Source of the DNA: DATJGR01 sp963812255
Lineage (GTDB): Bacteria; Pseudomonadota; Gammaproteobacteria; Pseudomonadales; Azotimanducaceae
Reading direction: 5' to 3'
NCBI GenBank assembly: GCA_963812255.1
Contig: CAWEUM010000005.1
Span: forward strand, 1,798,001 to 1,862,000
Length of the DNA stretch: 64,000 nucleotides
The position numbers and the translations under genes are program-made. Below, one piece after another: positions 33,866-43,223 of this stretch (the first letter of the stretch is position 1; each line of letters starts with the position of its first letter). The notes beneath the pieces are model-generated. The model was not told the DNA's origin. It searched no databases and saw nothing but the letters and a program-made list of their open reading frames with translations.

Positions 33866-34762
33866 ATGGACACCTCCGACGACCCATTGCTGCGCACCTG
33901 GATCCGCCGAGATCCGGACCGCATGCCGCTCGAACGCGCGGGCCTGGTGTTGGCTGCAATCGGCATCGATCACGGCATCGAGGCGGAAGATGGCCAATGG
34001 CGGTTGTGGGTGCCTGCGGAACTCGCGATCCGTGCCAACGCCGAACTCGAGAAATACGCGCAAGAGAATCGCGCGCGGTTCGATCCGCGTCCCCGAGTCA
34101 TCGAGATCGACAGCGGCTGGAGCGGGGTCGTCGGCTTCCTGTTGATCATCTGGATGCTGCCGTCACTCGAAGGGTCCGCGATATTCGGCTGGCACTGGCG
34201 CGACATCGGCGAGATGAACGCAGGACTCGTGATGCAGGGTCAATGGTGGCGCACGATTACGTCGCTCACCTTGCACGCCGATCTCGGCCATCTGATGGGG
34301 AACTCGCTGTTCGGCGCGGTATTCGGTCTGTTCGCCGGCCGTCATCTCGGCTCCGGTCTCGGCTGGCTGCTGATACTGGCATGCGGTGCGCTCGGCAACG
34401 CGCTCGATGCATCGATCCAGGCAGATGACTTCCGTGCAATCGGCGCATCGACCGCAACGTTCGGCGCGGTGGGATTGGTTGGCGCGTTCGTCTGGCGGCG
34501 CGGCTACTATCGGGCGATCGACTGGCGGCGCAGTCTCGCGCCGATCTTTGCCGCGCTCGCGATGCTCGCGTTCACCGGACTGGCCGGGGAGAACACCGAC
34601 GTCGTCGCGCACCTGATGGGTTTCGCCGCAGGTCTCGGCTGCGGCGCCGTATCGGCCGGATTCGATATCCGGCGGCTCGGCTCCATTTGGCAGCTCTTGT
34701 GCGGGGCGTCAGCCATTTCGCTGGTCGCCTCAGCGTGGGCGTTGGCGGGACGCGGTGGCTGA
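33866..34762 (+). CDS. rhomboid-family intramembrane serine protease
   Basis: A 298-residue protein. An ~85-residue cytoplasmic N-domain precedes six to seven membrane helices. Rhomboid marks are WWRTITSLTLHADLGHLMGNS (His ~142, Asn ~146), the nucleophile Ser ~195 in GASTATFGAVG (GASG is usual; here GAST) and His ~249 in VVAHLMGFAAG. It would cleave membrane proteins within the lipid bilayer. The changed residue after the Ser is tolerated in some bacterial members. The frame is open for 247 codons upstream, but that part is antisense to gloB. Confidence 0.88.
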   Translation: MDTSDDPLLRTWIRRDPDRMPLERAGLVLAAIGIDHGIEAEDGQWRLWVPAELAIRANAELEKYAQENRARFDPRPRVIEIDSGWSGVVGFLLIIWMLPSLEGSAIFGWHWRDIGEMNAGLVMQGQWWRTITSLTLHADLGHLMGNSLFGAVFGLFAGRHLGSGLGWLLILACGALGNALDASIQADDFRAIGASTATFGAVGLVGAFVWRRGYYRAIDWRRSLAPIFAALAMLAFTGLAGENTDVVAHLMGFAAGLGCGAVSAGFDIRRLGSIWQLLCGASAISLVASAWALAGRGG

Positions 34763-34785
34763 TTCGTCAGACGGATACGCGATGC

Positions 34786-35577
34786 TTACTCGGGCGACGC
34801 GACAAGCAGCCTGCGCAACTTCTGCATCGCCTGCGCGGACTGGTCGGCGCACGCCGCAACGTGCGCGTCCATCAGATCGGCTTCGAGTTTCGCGCGCGCG
34901 TTCGATTCCTCGACTAGAGGGACTTTTTGCGAAATCTCCGCGTAGCGCGACGCATCGGGCAACTGCGACATATCAACGTCGTAGGGTTTATGTGCCGTGC
35001 GGTAGCGCCGGGTTTTGATCGGACCGAGCGCGCGAAGGTCCGCCGGCAACGGCCACAGACTGACGACATCACGCAGATAACGTGTCTGCGTCGTGTTCAA
35101 CACATCGGAAACCGTCTTGTCGCCCGCGAGGATTGCGCGTGTGTCCGCCCCATTGAGTCGGCGCGACAATGACACCGCGCCGGCCCGGGTTTCACCATGC
35201 AGATCGTATTCGCACTTGCCATCCTTCGGCGGAATGTTTGCCGCGAGGTGTGCGCAATCCCGGTTCGCCAGTTTTACCGTCAGATTCGACGTGCTGCCAC
35301 TGACGCGCAACCGAAGCCGCACGCCTTTGGCAAACATCGCCAGCGAAGCATTGTCGAACAGCCACACGTCAATCGGCCTTCCCCGCGCACGCAACTTGAG
35401 CGCAGCCTCGATCGCGCCCGGCTCATCGCACAGACTGATTTGTATTTCCACTCGAGGCCCCGCCGCGGCCTGCGCATGGTTGACCACACAGGTCACCATC
35501 AGGACAAGCAAACACGCAAAAAAAAGCCGCGTACGCAATGCGTGTTTTGCGATAGCCAAGCGGCACCTGCGTTTCAC
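34786..35577 (-). CDS. secreted CYTH-like domain protein
   Basis: A ~263-residue protein with a signal-peptide-like N-terminus (LRTRLFFACLLVLMVTCVVNHAQA). The core resembles CYTH/triphosphate-tunnel proteins: a first strand VEIQISLCDEP, DVWLFDNASLAMFAKGVRLRLRVS (cf. Y-D-T-x-x-x-x-L-x-x-x-G-x-x-L-R-x-R), NLTVKLANRD (cf. T-x-K) and later RYRTAHKPYDVD. The E-x-E-x-K signature is degenerate (VEIQISL). CYTH enzymes are normally cytoplasmic, so an exported version is unusual. The start is uncertain: the GTG at 35577 is chosen because it gives a short basic n-region; the frame is open to 35652. Confidence 0.6.
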   Translation of the reverse strand: MKRRCRLAIAKHALRTRLFFACLLVLMVTCVVNHAQAAAGPRVEIQISLCDEPGAIEAALKLRARGRPIDVWLFDNASLAMFAKGVRLRLRVSGSTSNLTVKLANRDCAHLAANIPPKDGKCEYDLHGETRAGAVSLSRRLNGADTRAILAGDKTVSDVLNTTQTRYLRDVVSLWPLPADLRALGPIKTRRYRTAHKPYDVDMSQLPDASRYAEISQKVPLVEESNARAKLEADLMDAHVAACADQSAQAMQKLRRLLVASPE

Positions 35578-35669
35578 GACGTCATTCTGACAGAGCCCGC
35601 GCCTTGCAATGCGCACGCTTCTAGGCTCAAATTTCGCGGCTTCCAATCTCAAGCGCGCGGGTAGTCGCC

Positions 35670-36680
35670 ATGTCGCACACGCTGATCGTTCTGCCCGACG
35701 ACACCGCCAAGCCGATTCTCGACGCGATCAATGGCGCAAAGCGCGCATTGAACATCCGCATGTTCCTGTTCACCGATGAAACGCTGCTCGGCGCCGTCAT
35801 CGATGCGAAACGCCGCGGCGTGAAAGTCCGCGTGATGTTGAATCCGGCGCGCCGCAATGGTGAGACGGAGAACGAGGCATCGCGAACGCGGTTGACCGAC
35901 GCGGGCGTGGAGGTGCGCGACAGCAACCCGAAGTTCGCACTGACACACCAGAAGTCGATGGTCGTCGACGACGAGATTGGCTTCGTCGAATCGCTGAACT
36001 GGGAACCGAAGGACCTGACCCAGACGCGCGACTACGCGATCGTTACGACGCACGGTCTCGAAACGCGCGAAATGGTTGCCTGCTTCGAAGCCGATTGGGC
36101 ACACGAGGACTTCACACCGGATCCCGAATCACGACTGATCTGGTGCCCCGACAATGGCCGCCCGCGCGTCGCCGAATTCATCGACGCGTCGAAGAAGTCG
36201 CTTTGGGTACAGAACGAACGCTATCAGGACACCGTCATCATCGAACGGCTCGTCCGCGCAGCAACCCGCGGTGTCAAAGTGCATATCCTGACGAAACGGC
36301 CGCACTCACTGAAAGCGCACAAGCTGATCGAAGGTGTTGGGGGCCTGCGGATTCTGCAGGACGTCGGCGTGAAAGTGCACACGATGAAGCGCCTGAAGCT
36401 GCACGCGAAGATGATGCTCGCCGACGACGAGCGCGCGATCGTCGGTTCCATCAATCTCGCGCCCGGCAGTTTCGACGGGCGTCGTGAACTGGCAATCGAA
36501 ACCGATCATGCGCACGCGGTCACGCGTCTTCACGAGACCGCGCACCGCGACTGGGAGGCTTCGCACAAGATCGATCTCAGCGACGCCGGGCTACTGAAGG
36601 ATCTGAAGAAGCGCGACCTCGACCCCGATCAGCTCGTTCTGGACGCGGGGCGCAACAAGAAAAGTAAACACACGTCGTAG
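35670..36680 (+). CDS. phospholipase D-like protein with two HKD motifs
   Basis: A 336-residue PLD-superfamily protein. Two catalytic motifs are present: THQKSMVVDD (~108-117) followed by NWE, and LHAKMMLADD (~245-254) followed by GSINLAPGSFD. No signal peptide or membrane helix is seen, and no PLDc_N segment, unlike cardiolipin synthase. It probably acts as a phosphodiesterase or phosphatidyl transferase, or on nucleic acid; substrate unknown. It is divergent from the CYTH-like gene, which starts ~90 bp away. Confidence 0.85.
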   Translation: MSHTLIVLPDDTAKPILDAINGAKRALNIRMFLFTDETLLGAVIDAKRRGVKVRVMLNPARRNGETENEASRTRLTDAGVEVRDSNPKFALTHQKSMVVDDEIGFVESLNWEPKDLTQTRDYAIVTTHGLETREMVACFEADWAHEDFTPDPESRLIWCPDNGRPRVAEFIDASKKSLWVQNERYQDTVIIERLVRAATRGVKVHILTKRPHSLKAHKLIEGVGGLRILQDVGVKVHTMKRLKLHAKMMLADDERAIVGSINLAPGSFDGRRELAIETDHAHAVTRLHETAHRDWEASHKIDLSDAGLLKDLKKRDLDPDQLVLDAGRNKKSKHTS

Positions 36681-36808
36681 ACCCGCGGGAGTCGTGCGTG
36701 TCGCCCCGCGCATGGCTGGTCGCTCGGGCCGTTGCCACGGCCCGGATGGAGAAGGCAAGTCGCAGGATCCGATGTCCACATCTGCCAGCTCTACCTGATG
36801 GGGAGCAC

Positions 36809-36985
36809 TTAGCGGGTGCGTTCCCCGCCCACCGGAGCCGGCTTCAGCCACTGCGCCAATTCGAGAAGCGACTTCGGCTTGCGGCCATGCGAGCGAACAA
36901 ACGAATCCGTGTCACGCTCGTGGGACATCCGCCATTGGGCTACGGAATCCGGGGGTATCGATTTGGAACGATCTTCGGCAACCAT
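36809..36985 (-). CDS. small 58-residue ORF downstream of arsJ
   Basis: A short reading frame found by hand. A GGGAAGGA stretch precedes the ATG. The product is hydrophilic and has features of a real small protein: VAQWRMSHERDTDSFVR, then HGRKPKSLLELAQWLKP, with few rare codons. No family is recognised. It lies 68 bp after the arsJ stop on the same strand and might be the last gene of the ars operon, or an independent small gene. The remaining DNA between the PLD gene and arsJ (36681-36808 and 36986-37053) shows nothing clear. Confidence 0.5.
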   Translation of the reverse strand: MVAEDRSKSIPPDSVAQWRMSHERDTDSFVRSHGRKPKSLLELAQWLKPAPVGGERTR

Positions 36986-37053
36986 GGCTATGCAGTCCTT
37001 CCCTTTCTAATTGTGTCGACAGCGAATCGGTGTCCCAATTTTGCGACGCATTT

Positions 37054-38280
37054 CTACCGCACATCTCGAGCAAGCGCCAGCGTACCGCGGGACACAACCT
37101 CGGGGAGCCTTAGAGCAAACAGCGCCGCGGCCAGCGCGAAACCCGCGGACCACCAGAGGCAGCCCTCCAGCCCGTGGGATTGATACGCCCACCCGGACAA
37201 AAGTGTCCCTGCCAGGCGACCACCGGCGTTGGACATGTAGTAAAAGCCGACGTTCATCGACACCTCGTCGGGGTCCGAGTAGGCGAGGACCAGGTAGGAA
37301 TGCACCGCCGAGTTGATCGCGAATACGACCCCGAACAGAACCAGGCCGCTTATCAGTACGATTGTCGGATCGCCGTGACGCAGAGCCAATGCGATGGCGG
37401 CGGGCAACGGCGCCAGCACGAACGCCCAGCCCCAAGCAGTGCTGCCGCCCGGTCCCCGACCCTGGCTACGGCGTATCAGCCGCGGTGCCAGAGCCTGCAC
37501 GGCGCCGTAGCCGATCACCCACAGTGCGAGGAAGGCCCCGACCTCGGTGAAGCGCCAGCCGAGCACCGAGTACAGGAATACCGGAAGACCCACCACGAAC
37601 CACGTATCGCGCGAACCGAACAGGAAGAATCGCGATGCGGCAAGCCAATTGATTGCCGGTTGGTTCGAGAACATCTGCATGAGCCTGGGCTTCGATTTCA
37701 TCTTGCCGAGGCCCGACGGCAGCATCAGAGCCGTGACGACGAGGACGGCCAGCAATACGCCGGCCAAGGTAGCGAGCGAGTTGCGAAATCCGATGATTTG
37801 AAGCAGCGCCGCGCCGACAAAGAAGCCCGCCCCTTTCAGCGCATTCTTCGACCCGGTGAGTAAGGCCACCAGTTTGAACAGCTTCGACTCGGCGCCGTCG
37901 CCGGCCAGCGTCTTGACGCTGGCTTTGGCCGACATCTTGTTCAGGTCTTTGGCTATTCCAGACAACGCTTGCGCCGCCATCACATACGGCACGGATAGCC
38001 AGGCATCCGGCACCGTCAACATCGTCAGCGCAACCACCTGCATGCCCATGCCGATGTGCATCGTCAGATTCAGACCCATTCTCGCGCCCAACCAACCGCC
38101 GACCAGATTGGTGACGACGCCGAAGAATTCATAGAACAGAAACAGCATCGCTACCTCGAACGGCGAATAACCTCGGAGATAGAAATACATCACCACCAGC
38201 ATTCGGATCGCACCGTCGGTGATGGTGAACGCCCAATAGCCGCCGGTGACTACGAGGTAGTTGCGAAGGTTCTCATCCAT
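37054..38280 (-). CDS. arsJ: organoarsenical efflux permease ArsJ (MFS)
   Basis: A 408-residue major-facilitator permease of the ArsJ family: YLVVTGGYWAFTITDGAIRMLVVMYFYLRGYSPFEVA at the N-terminus, SGIAKDLNKMSAKASVK (~115-131), and VGFYYMSNAGGRLAGTLLSGW near the end, all characteristic. ArsJ exports 1-arseno-3-phosphoglycerate, made by the adjacent GAPDH from arsenate; outside the cell the ester falls apart to arsenate. The ATG at 38280 lies 8 bp after the gapdh stop. Order arsR-gapdh-arsJ, all on the minus strand. Confidence 0.93.
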   Translation of the reverse strand: MDENLRNYLVVTGGYWAFTITDGAIRMLVVMYFYLRGYSPFEVAMLFLFYEFFGVVTNLVGGWLGARMGLNLTMHIGMGMQVVALTMLTVPDAWLSVPYVMAAQALSGIAKDLNKMSAKASVKTLAGDGAESKLFKLVALLTGSKNALKGAGFFVGAALLQIIGFRNSLATLAGVLLAVLVVTALMLPSGLGKMKSKPRLMQMFSNQPAINWLAASRFFLFGSRDTWFVVGLPVFLYSVLGWRFTEVGAFLALWVIGYGAVQALAPRLIRRSQGRGPGGSTAWGWAFVLAPLPAAIALALRHGDPTIVLISGLVLFGVVFAINSAVHSYLVLAYSDPDEVSMNVGFYYMSNAGGRLAGTLLSGWAYQSHGLEGCLWWSAGFALAAALFALRLPEVVSRGTLALARDVR

Positions 38281-38288
38281 GCCGGGCT

Positions 38289-39290
<1,002 letters not shown>

Positions 39291-39307
39291 TGCTCGTGCT
39301 TCGCGGT

Positions 39308-39649
39308 TTATGGGCAACAGGCAAGGCGATTGGCGACTTCGGCGAGCGGCGCACAAACCTCGGGGCGCCCTTCACAACATTCCGCGGTCAAGTACACGAG
39401 CAACTCACTCATCGCCTCGTAGTTGGCGCTGTAGATGATCGAACGCCCGTCGCGCCGGCTCTGGATCAATCCGGCGTTGGCGAGGACGTTGAGTTGAGCC
39501 GACAGCGTGTTCGGTGTGATCTCGAGACTACGCGCAACGTACCCGGCGGCCATGCCGTGGGGTCCCACCTTGATCAGCAGTCGGAAGACCGCAAGCCGAG
39601 AATCTTGCGCGAGCGCAGCGAGGCGCTTGATGGCGACATCCGATTTCAT
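39308..39649 (-). CDS. arsR: ArsR-family arsenic-responsive repressor
   Basis: A 113-residue winged-helix repressor. It has KRLAALAQDSRLAVFRLLIKVGPHGM, the recognition region ITPNTLSAQLNVLANAGLIQSRRDGRSIIYSA and a Cys-rich C-terminus (ECCEGRPEVC and ACCP). The Cys pairs at the end rather than in helix alpha-3 match the type of ArsR in which arsenite is bound by C-terminal cysteines. It would release the operon promoter when arsenite or antimonite is present. It is the first gene of the ars operon. Confidence 0.9.
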   Translation of the reverse strand: MKSDVAIKRLAALAQDSRLAVFRLLIKVGPHGMAAGYVARSLEITPNTLSAQLNVLANAGLIQSRRDGRSIIYSANYEAMSELLVYLTAECCEGRPEVCAPLAEVANRLACCP

Positions 39650-39654
39650 GGATC

Positions 39655-39684
39655 GATTATTCCAGAAATGATGAATTGATCAAC
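39655..39684 (-). promoter_or_regulatory. putative ars promoter with operator-like palindrome
   Basis: Reading the minus strand, TTGATC (39684-39679) and ATAATC (39660-39655) are 18 bases apart and lie just before the arsR ATG, which would give a very short leader. The -35 element is part of TTGATCAA, a palindrome of the kind ArsR repressors bind. Assignment by position and motif only. Confidence 0.4.
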
Positions 39685-39810
39685 CGCCCTTCAACCATTC
39701 GACCCCTTCGAACCAATCATCAAATCGTCAAGGAAGGGGACAAGACGGGCGTCGAAACGCCGTTCACATCGAGATCACCCTTGCTGCCCCCGTGTCGGTA
39801 GGACACTCGA

Positions 39811-40280
39811 TCAGCCCATGGCCACGCCGCTAGCCCTCAATGAGATGGAGACGAATTGAGGAACGATCGCGTTCAATACCTCTGCCGGAACGTCCATGGC
39901 CGCCGCGTGCCCGCCGATGCCCAGCGTCGCAGCGAGATCCATGCGGCTCCAATCGAGATACCGTTCGCTCAATTCGTAGTCATCGAGGATTTCCGAACGT
40001 TCGATGCCGAGCAGATCGAGCAGAACTCCAACCGCAACACAGTCCGGTCCTTTCCGGCGGCGCAATGGATGAGGACCGGCGTCTGCTCATCGGCTATGGC
40101 TTGGTGGAGATCGCGTAGTTGGGTGACGTGATCTTCGACAATCCGCCGGTAGGCCGGGATCACCGCTTCCCGAGCAACGGCAGGGTCGCTTGAAGCTGCA
40201 ACCAAAGTTCGTCCGGCTCGTTGGTCTCGCGCGGGACGCTCGATTTCCCAGAACAAGACCTTCGTCTGGCGCAATAGCAA
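39811..40280 (-). pseudogene. frameshifted tyrosine/dual-specificity phosphatase (Y_phosphatase3 type)
   Basis: The upstream frame encodes DPAVAREAVIPAYRRIVEDH.. and the active-site loop VLIHCAAGKDRT (C-x5-R), then runs into unrelated residues and a stop. One frame over, and exactly where the family would continue, the sequence goes on as VAVGVLLDLLGIERSEILDDYELSERYL. Inserting one G after KDRT (near 40040) would join them as ..KDRTGVAVGVLL.. The N-terminal third is not recognisable in any one frame. So the gene has at least one frameshift and perhaps 5' decay. A sequencing error at the first site cannot be excluded. Confidence 0.75.
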
Positions 40281-40489
40281 CGGGTTTGTCGGCCAATGTG
40301 CGCGTTCGTCGGAAGTGCGTGAACGACCATCTTTGCGTTGATATCAATCATAGGAAGCCAACCGTGGTCGCCCGTCCCAGTCGAACATCAGGTCCTGGAA
40401 ATGAATAACGGATGACAGTTGCGCCATAGCGATCAATCCCCATTCCGAAACGAATACGCTACCGTTCAGCTCAGGAGGTGCCCAATACA

Positions 40490-41311
40490 ATGAAAGTCAA
40501 GAAGGCGACTGCCCGCCAACGCACGATGGCCGATCGAGCCGATATACACGAACTGTATGAAAGGGCTGTGCAAAACGTCGAGCACGAGGTGGAGTTCACG
40601 CAGACGACATTTGAGCGTATTCGCGGTCGAAAGGCGTACCGTCTGCGCGAAGACTTCTGCGGCACCGCCAGCGCCTCGTGCCAATGGGTTCGCCAGGGCG
40701 AGCAGTTTCAGGCCATCGGTGTGGATATCGATCCGGAGGTCCTCGCCTGGGGGCGCCTCCATCGCGTCAGGCAACTGCCGATAGCCGACCGGACGCGTGT
40801 GCAACTACTCCAGTCCGACGTCATGACTGCGGAGACGCCACCGGTCGACCTGATGGTTGCCTTGAATTTCAGCTATTTCATCTTCGATACGCGCGAAAAG
40901 CTGCGCGACTATTTCAAGCGAGCCCATGCCGCACTGGTCGACGACGGCATGTTCTTCATCGATCTGTTCGGTGGTCCGGAGGCCCACGAAGAGACCAAGG
41001 AAAAGACCAAGCACAAGGGGTTCACCTACATCTGGCATCAGGCAAAGTTTCATCCGGTCACCCACTACATCCGCTGTCATATCCACTTCAGCTTTGGTGA
41101 CGGCTCAAAGATCAAGAAGGCGTTTACTTACGAATGGCGTTTGTGGTCGGCCCCGGAATTGCGTGAACTTCTGCAGGAGGCGGGGTTCGGCAGTGCCACT
41201 GTCTACTGGGAAGGTGAGGACAAGGACGGTGAAGCCAACGGAGAGTTCAAGCCAGAAAAAAAAGGCAACGCGGATCTCGCCTGGATTGCATATATCGTTG
41301 CCGAAAAATAG
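40490..41311 (+). CDS. class I SAM-dependent methyltransferase
   Basis: A 273-residue methyltransferase. The substrate-side helix ADRADIHELYERAVQNVEHEVEF precedes motif I in the form LREDFCGTASASCQWVRQG (~52-70); the acidic end of strand 2 is GVDIDPEVLAWG, motif IV VDLMVALNFSYFIF, and a long basic insert (HEETKEKTKHKGFTYIWHQAKF) follows. The C-terminal strand includes TYEWRLWSAPELRELLQEAGF. Substrate unknown. AGGAGG eleven bases before the ATG supports this start over the GTG at 40478, which lies inside that site's reach. It stands alone on this strand between two decayed genes. Confidence 0.87.
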   Translation: MKVKKATARQRTMADRADIHELYERAVQNVEHEVEFTQTTFERIRGRKAYRLREDFCGTASASCQWVRQGEQFQAIGVDIDPEVLAWGRLHRVRQLPIADRTRVQLLQSDVMTAETPPVDLMVALNFSYFIFDTREKLRDYFKRAHAALVDDGMFFIDLFGGPEAHEETKEKTKHKGFTYIWHQAKFHPVTHYIRCHIHFSFGDGSKIKKAFTYEWRLWSAPELRELLQEAGFGSATVYWEGEDKDGEANGEFKPEKKGNADLAWIAYIVAEK

Positions 41312-41327
41312 CTGCAGATGCGGTGGG

Positions 41328-41543
41328 TCACTGCTCTGCGACGACCGCGATAAGGATGAATGCGGGGGTCGCATCGAACTGCGCCGTGTCCGCATCGTTA
41401 AGTCCATAAAGCGAGTCACCAAACACGGCGATCGCGAGGACACCGTGGTTATCTTCGTCTTTATTTCCGTGGGCCTCACACGTAGCGGCCATCGCAAGGA
41501 TGGCCGCGAAAAGAATTGCTGGAACGATTGGTTGTTGTCGCAA
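41328..41543 (-). pseudogene. N-terminal fragment of a secreted metallophosphoesterase-like protein
   Basis: From a TTG the frame encodes a signal peptide (PIVPAILFAAILAMAATCEAHG), then VLAIAVFGDSLYGLNDADTAQFDATPAFI, which resembles the start of secreted calcineurin-like phosphoesterases (a first metal-ligand-like FGD). It stops after ~71 residues, before the second ligand block. It looks like a gene cut short, its 3' part lost at the methyltransferase junction. It could still yield a short exported peptide. In-frame codons extend upstream to 41696 without homology. Confidence 0.4.
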
Positions 41544-41751
41544 GACAGATTCTCCAAGTGGCGAAAGGGATATGGCATCACGTTCGGCCAATACATGGCC
41601 GGACGTGGCAACCGGATGGTTGCCCATGCGAAGCATCCTCCGTCTAGATGACGCTACGGTGTCCACACCGCCGCTAACGACCACATTTTGTCGCACACCA
41701 ACAGATACGTTTGGCGCCCGACAATGGGGTCGCGCGCAGACTTTTGCCGAC

Positions 41752-41769
41752 CTGTCACAGAATTGTCAT
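41752..41769 (+). promoter_or_regulatory. Pho box upstream of the porin gene
   Basis: CTGTCAC-AGAA-TTGTCAT: two 7-base direct repeats with an 11-base period, matching the PhoB consensus (CTGTCAT-N4-CTGTCAT) with two changes. It lies 73 bp before the porin start, so the porin-pstB-phoU transcript is probably switched on by phosphate starvation. Confidence 0.8.
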
Positions 41770-41842
41770 ACAGAGGGGCGACACTGCCCGCCTCGCGATT
41801 CGCCGCGAATCGAACAACCAATCCAATGACTAGGAGACACTC

Positions 41843-43096
41843 ATGCGGAGAACAACACTTACCGTGTGTGCGGGCGTGGCGCTTGCCGCAATCGCACCTT
41901 TCGTCGCAGCCGAAACCGTCGATGCGAAGTTGCTGGGTATGCTGCGCGACAACGGCTCGATCACTGCGGCGCAGTACGCGGAGTTGAGTGCGGATCTGAC
42001 GAAAGAGCAGCAGACGAAGGTGTCCACCGAGTCCGTCGACAAGAAGGACTTCGATGACCTGCAGCAGAAGATTGCATGGGCCACCAAGACAGTCGTGTCT
42101 GGCGACGTGCGGGTACGGCAGGAGAACATCAGCATCGAGAATCGCGACCCCGAGCGCGCCCAGGACCGCCAGCGCATTCGCGCGCGAATCGGGTTCGTCT
42201 CGCAGGTGAATCCAGACGTCGAAGCCGGTGTGCGTATCGCGTCCGGTAACAGCAACGACGCACGTTCGACGAACCAAGATCTCGACAACTACTTTGTCAA
42301 GAAGGACTTGTGGCTCGATCGGGCTTATTTGAATTGGCATCCCTCGGATGTGCCGGGCTTGCAGTTGATCGGCGGCAAGATGGCGCAACCCTGGGTCAGC
42401 GAAGACCAACTGATCTGGGACGACGACGTCAACCCAGAGGGGCTTGCGTCTCTGTACAGCACCAAATTCGGCGGGATGGAACTGTTCGGATCGACCGGCG
42501 CGTTCACCCTGAAAAACAACGTCAACGGCAACGGCAACCAATTCACCGACGACTTGCGCCTGATCTCGGGTCAACTCGGGATGCGCTTCGTCGTCGCAGA
42601 CAACTTCAAAATCATGGTCGGTGGAAGCTTGTACCACTATCACTTGGATGGCGCGGCCCCGGCCGGTGCCCTCGAAGCCAACGGCAACACCACGACGCAA
42701 TTCCAATTGTACGAGGGGTTCGGCCAACTCGATGTGAGCGGCCTGCCTGTGCCGCTGACGATCTACGGTCAGTACGTGAAGAATCCCAATGCCAATGGAC
42801 CGCAGAGCGACGAAGATATGGGTTGGCTGGCCGGCTTGAAGACTAAGATCTGGCTGATCGGCCTCAACTACAACTATCGCAACCTGCAGCGCAACGCGGT
42901 GGTCGGCGCCTTCACCGACTCCGACTTCGCGAACGGCACCACAGCTTCGCGCGGTTCCAAGTTTCAAGCCACCTACGAGATCGCGAAGAACTTCACGTTC
43001 TCCACGACCTATTTCATGGCCCAGTCAAACGCCGTCACCGCCGTGCCGGGGTCCGACGTCGACACTTGGCAGATCGACATGATCGCGAAGTTCTAG
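41843..43096 (+). CDS. putative outer-membrane porin of the pho regulon
   Basis: A 417-residue outer-membrane protein. Signal peptide ~1-23 (..AIAPFVAA); a short helical/coiled segment (~25-75, MLRDNGSITAAQYAELSADL) precedes a beta-barrel of alternating amphipathic strands (SGDVRVRQENI, RIRARIGFVSQVNPDVEAGVRIA, ..) and a C-terminal aromatic, TWQIDMIAKF, the signal recognised by BAM. It fits the putative-porin family that includes pst-linked members. A Pho box ahead and pst genes behind suggest it takes up phosphate or phosphorylated compounds at the outer membrane. Confidence 0.85.
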   Translation: MRRTTLTVCAGVALAAIAPFVAAETVDAKLLGMLRDNGSITAAQYAELSADLTKEQQTKVSTESVDKKDFDDLQQKIAWATKTVVSGDVRVRQENISIENRDPERAQDRQRIRARIGFVSQVNPDVEAGVRIASGNSNDARSTNQDLDNYFVKKDLWLDRAYLNWHPSDVPGLQLIGGKMAQPWVSEDQLIWDDDVNPEGLASLYSTKFGGMELFGSTGAFTLKNNVNGNGNQFTDDLRLISGQLGMRFVVADNFKIMVGGSLYHYHLDGAAPAGALEANGNTTTQFQLYEGFGQLDVSGLPVPLTIYGQYVKNPNANGPQSDEDMGWLAGLKTKIWLIGLNYNYRNLQRNAVVGAFTDSDFANGTTASRGSKFQATYEIAKNFTFSTTYFMAQSNAVTAVPGSDVDTWQIDMIAKF

Positions 43097-43223
43097 GACG
43101 CGCGACTCGACCGGCGGCACGTCGCGCGGCATCATTCCCCGCTCCGTGGCCGCCGGCTTGCCCATGACGGTCCAGCGGGTACCCGATCGAAAACCAGATG
43201 GTGACCAGATGGATGGGCCTAGC

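Noticed and set aside
41654..42967. 437-codon open frame on the minus strand over the porin gene
   Set aside because: No signal peptide or domain, and the opposite strand encodes a full porin with signal sequence, Pho box and C-terminal Phe.
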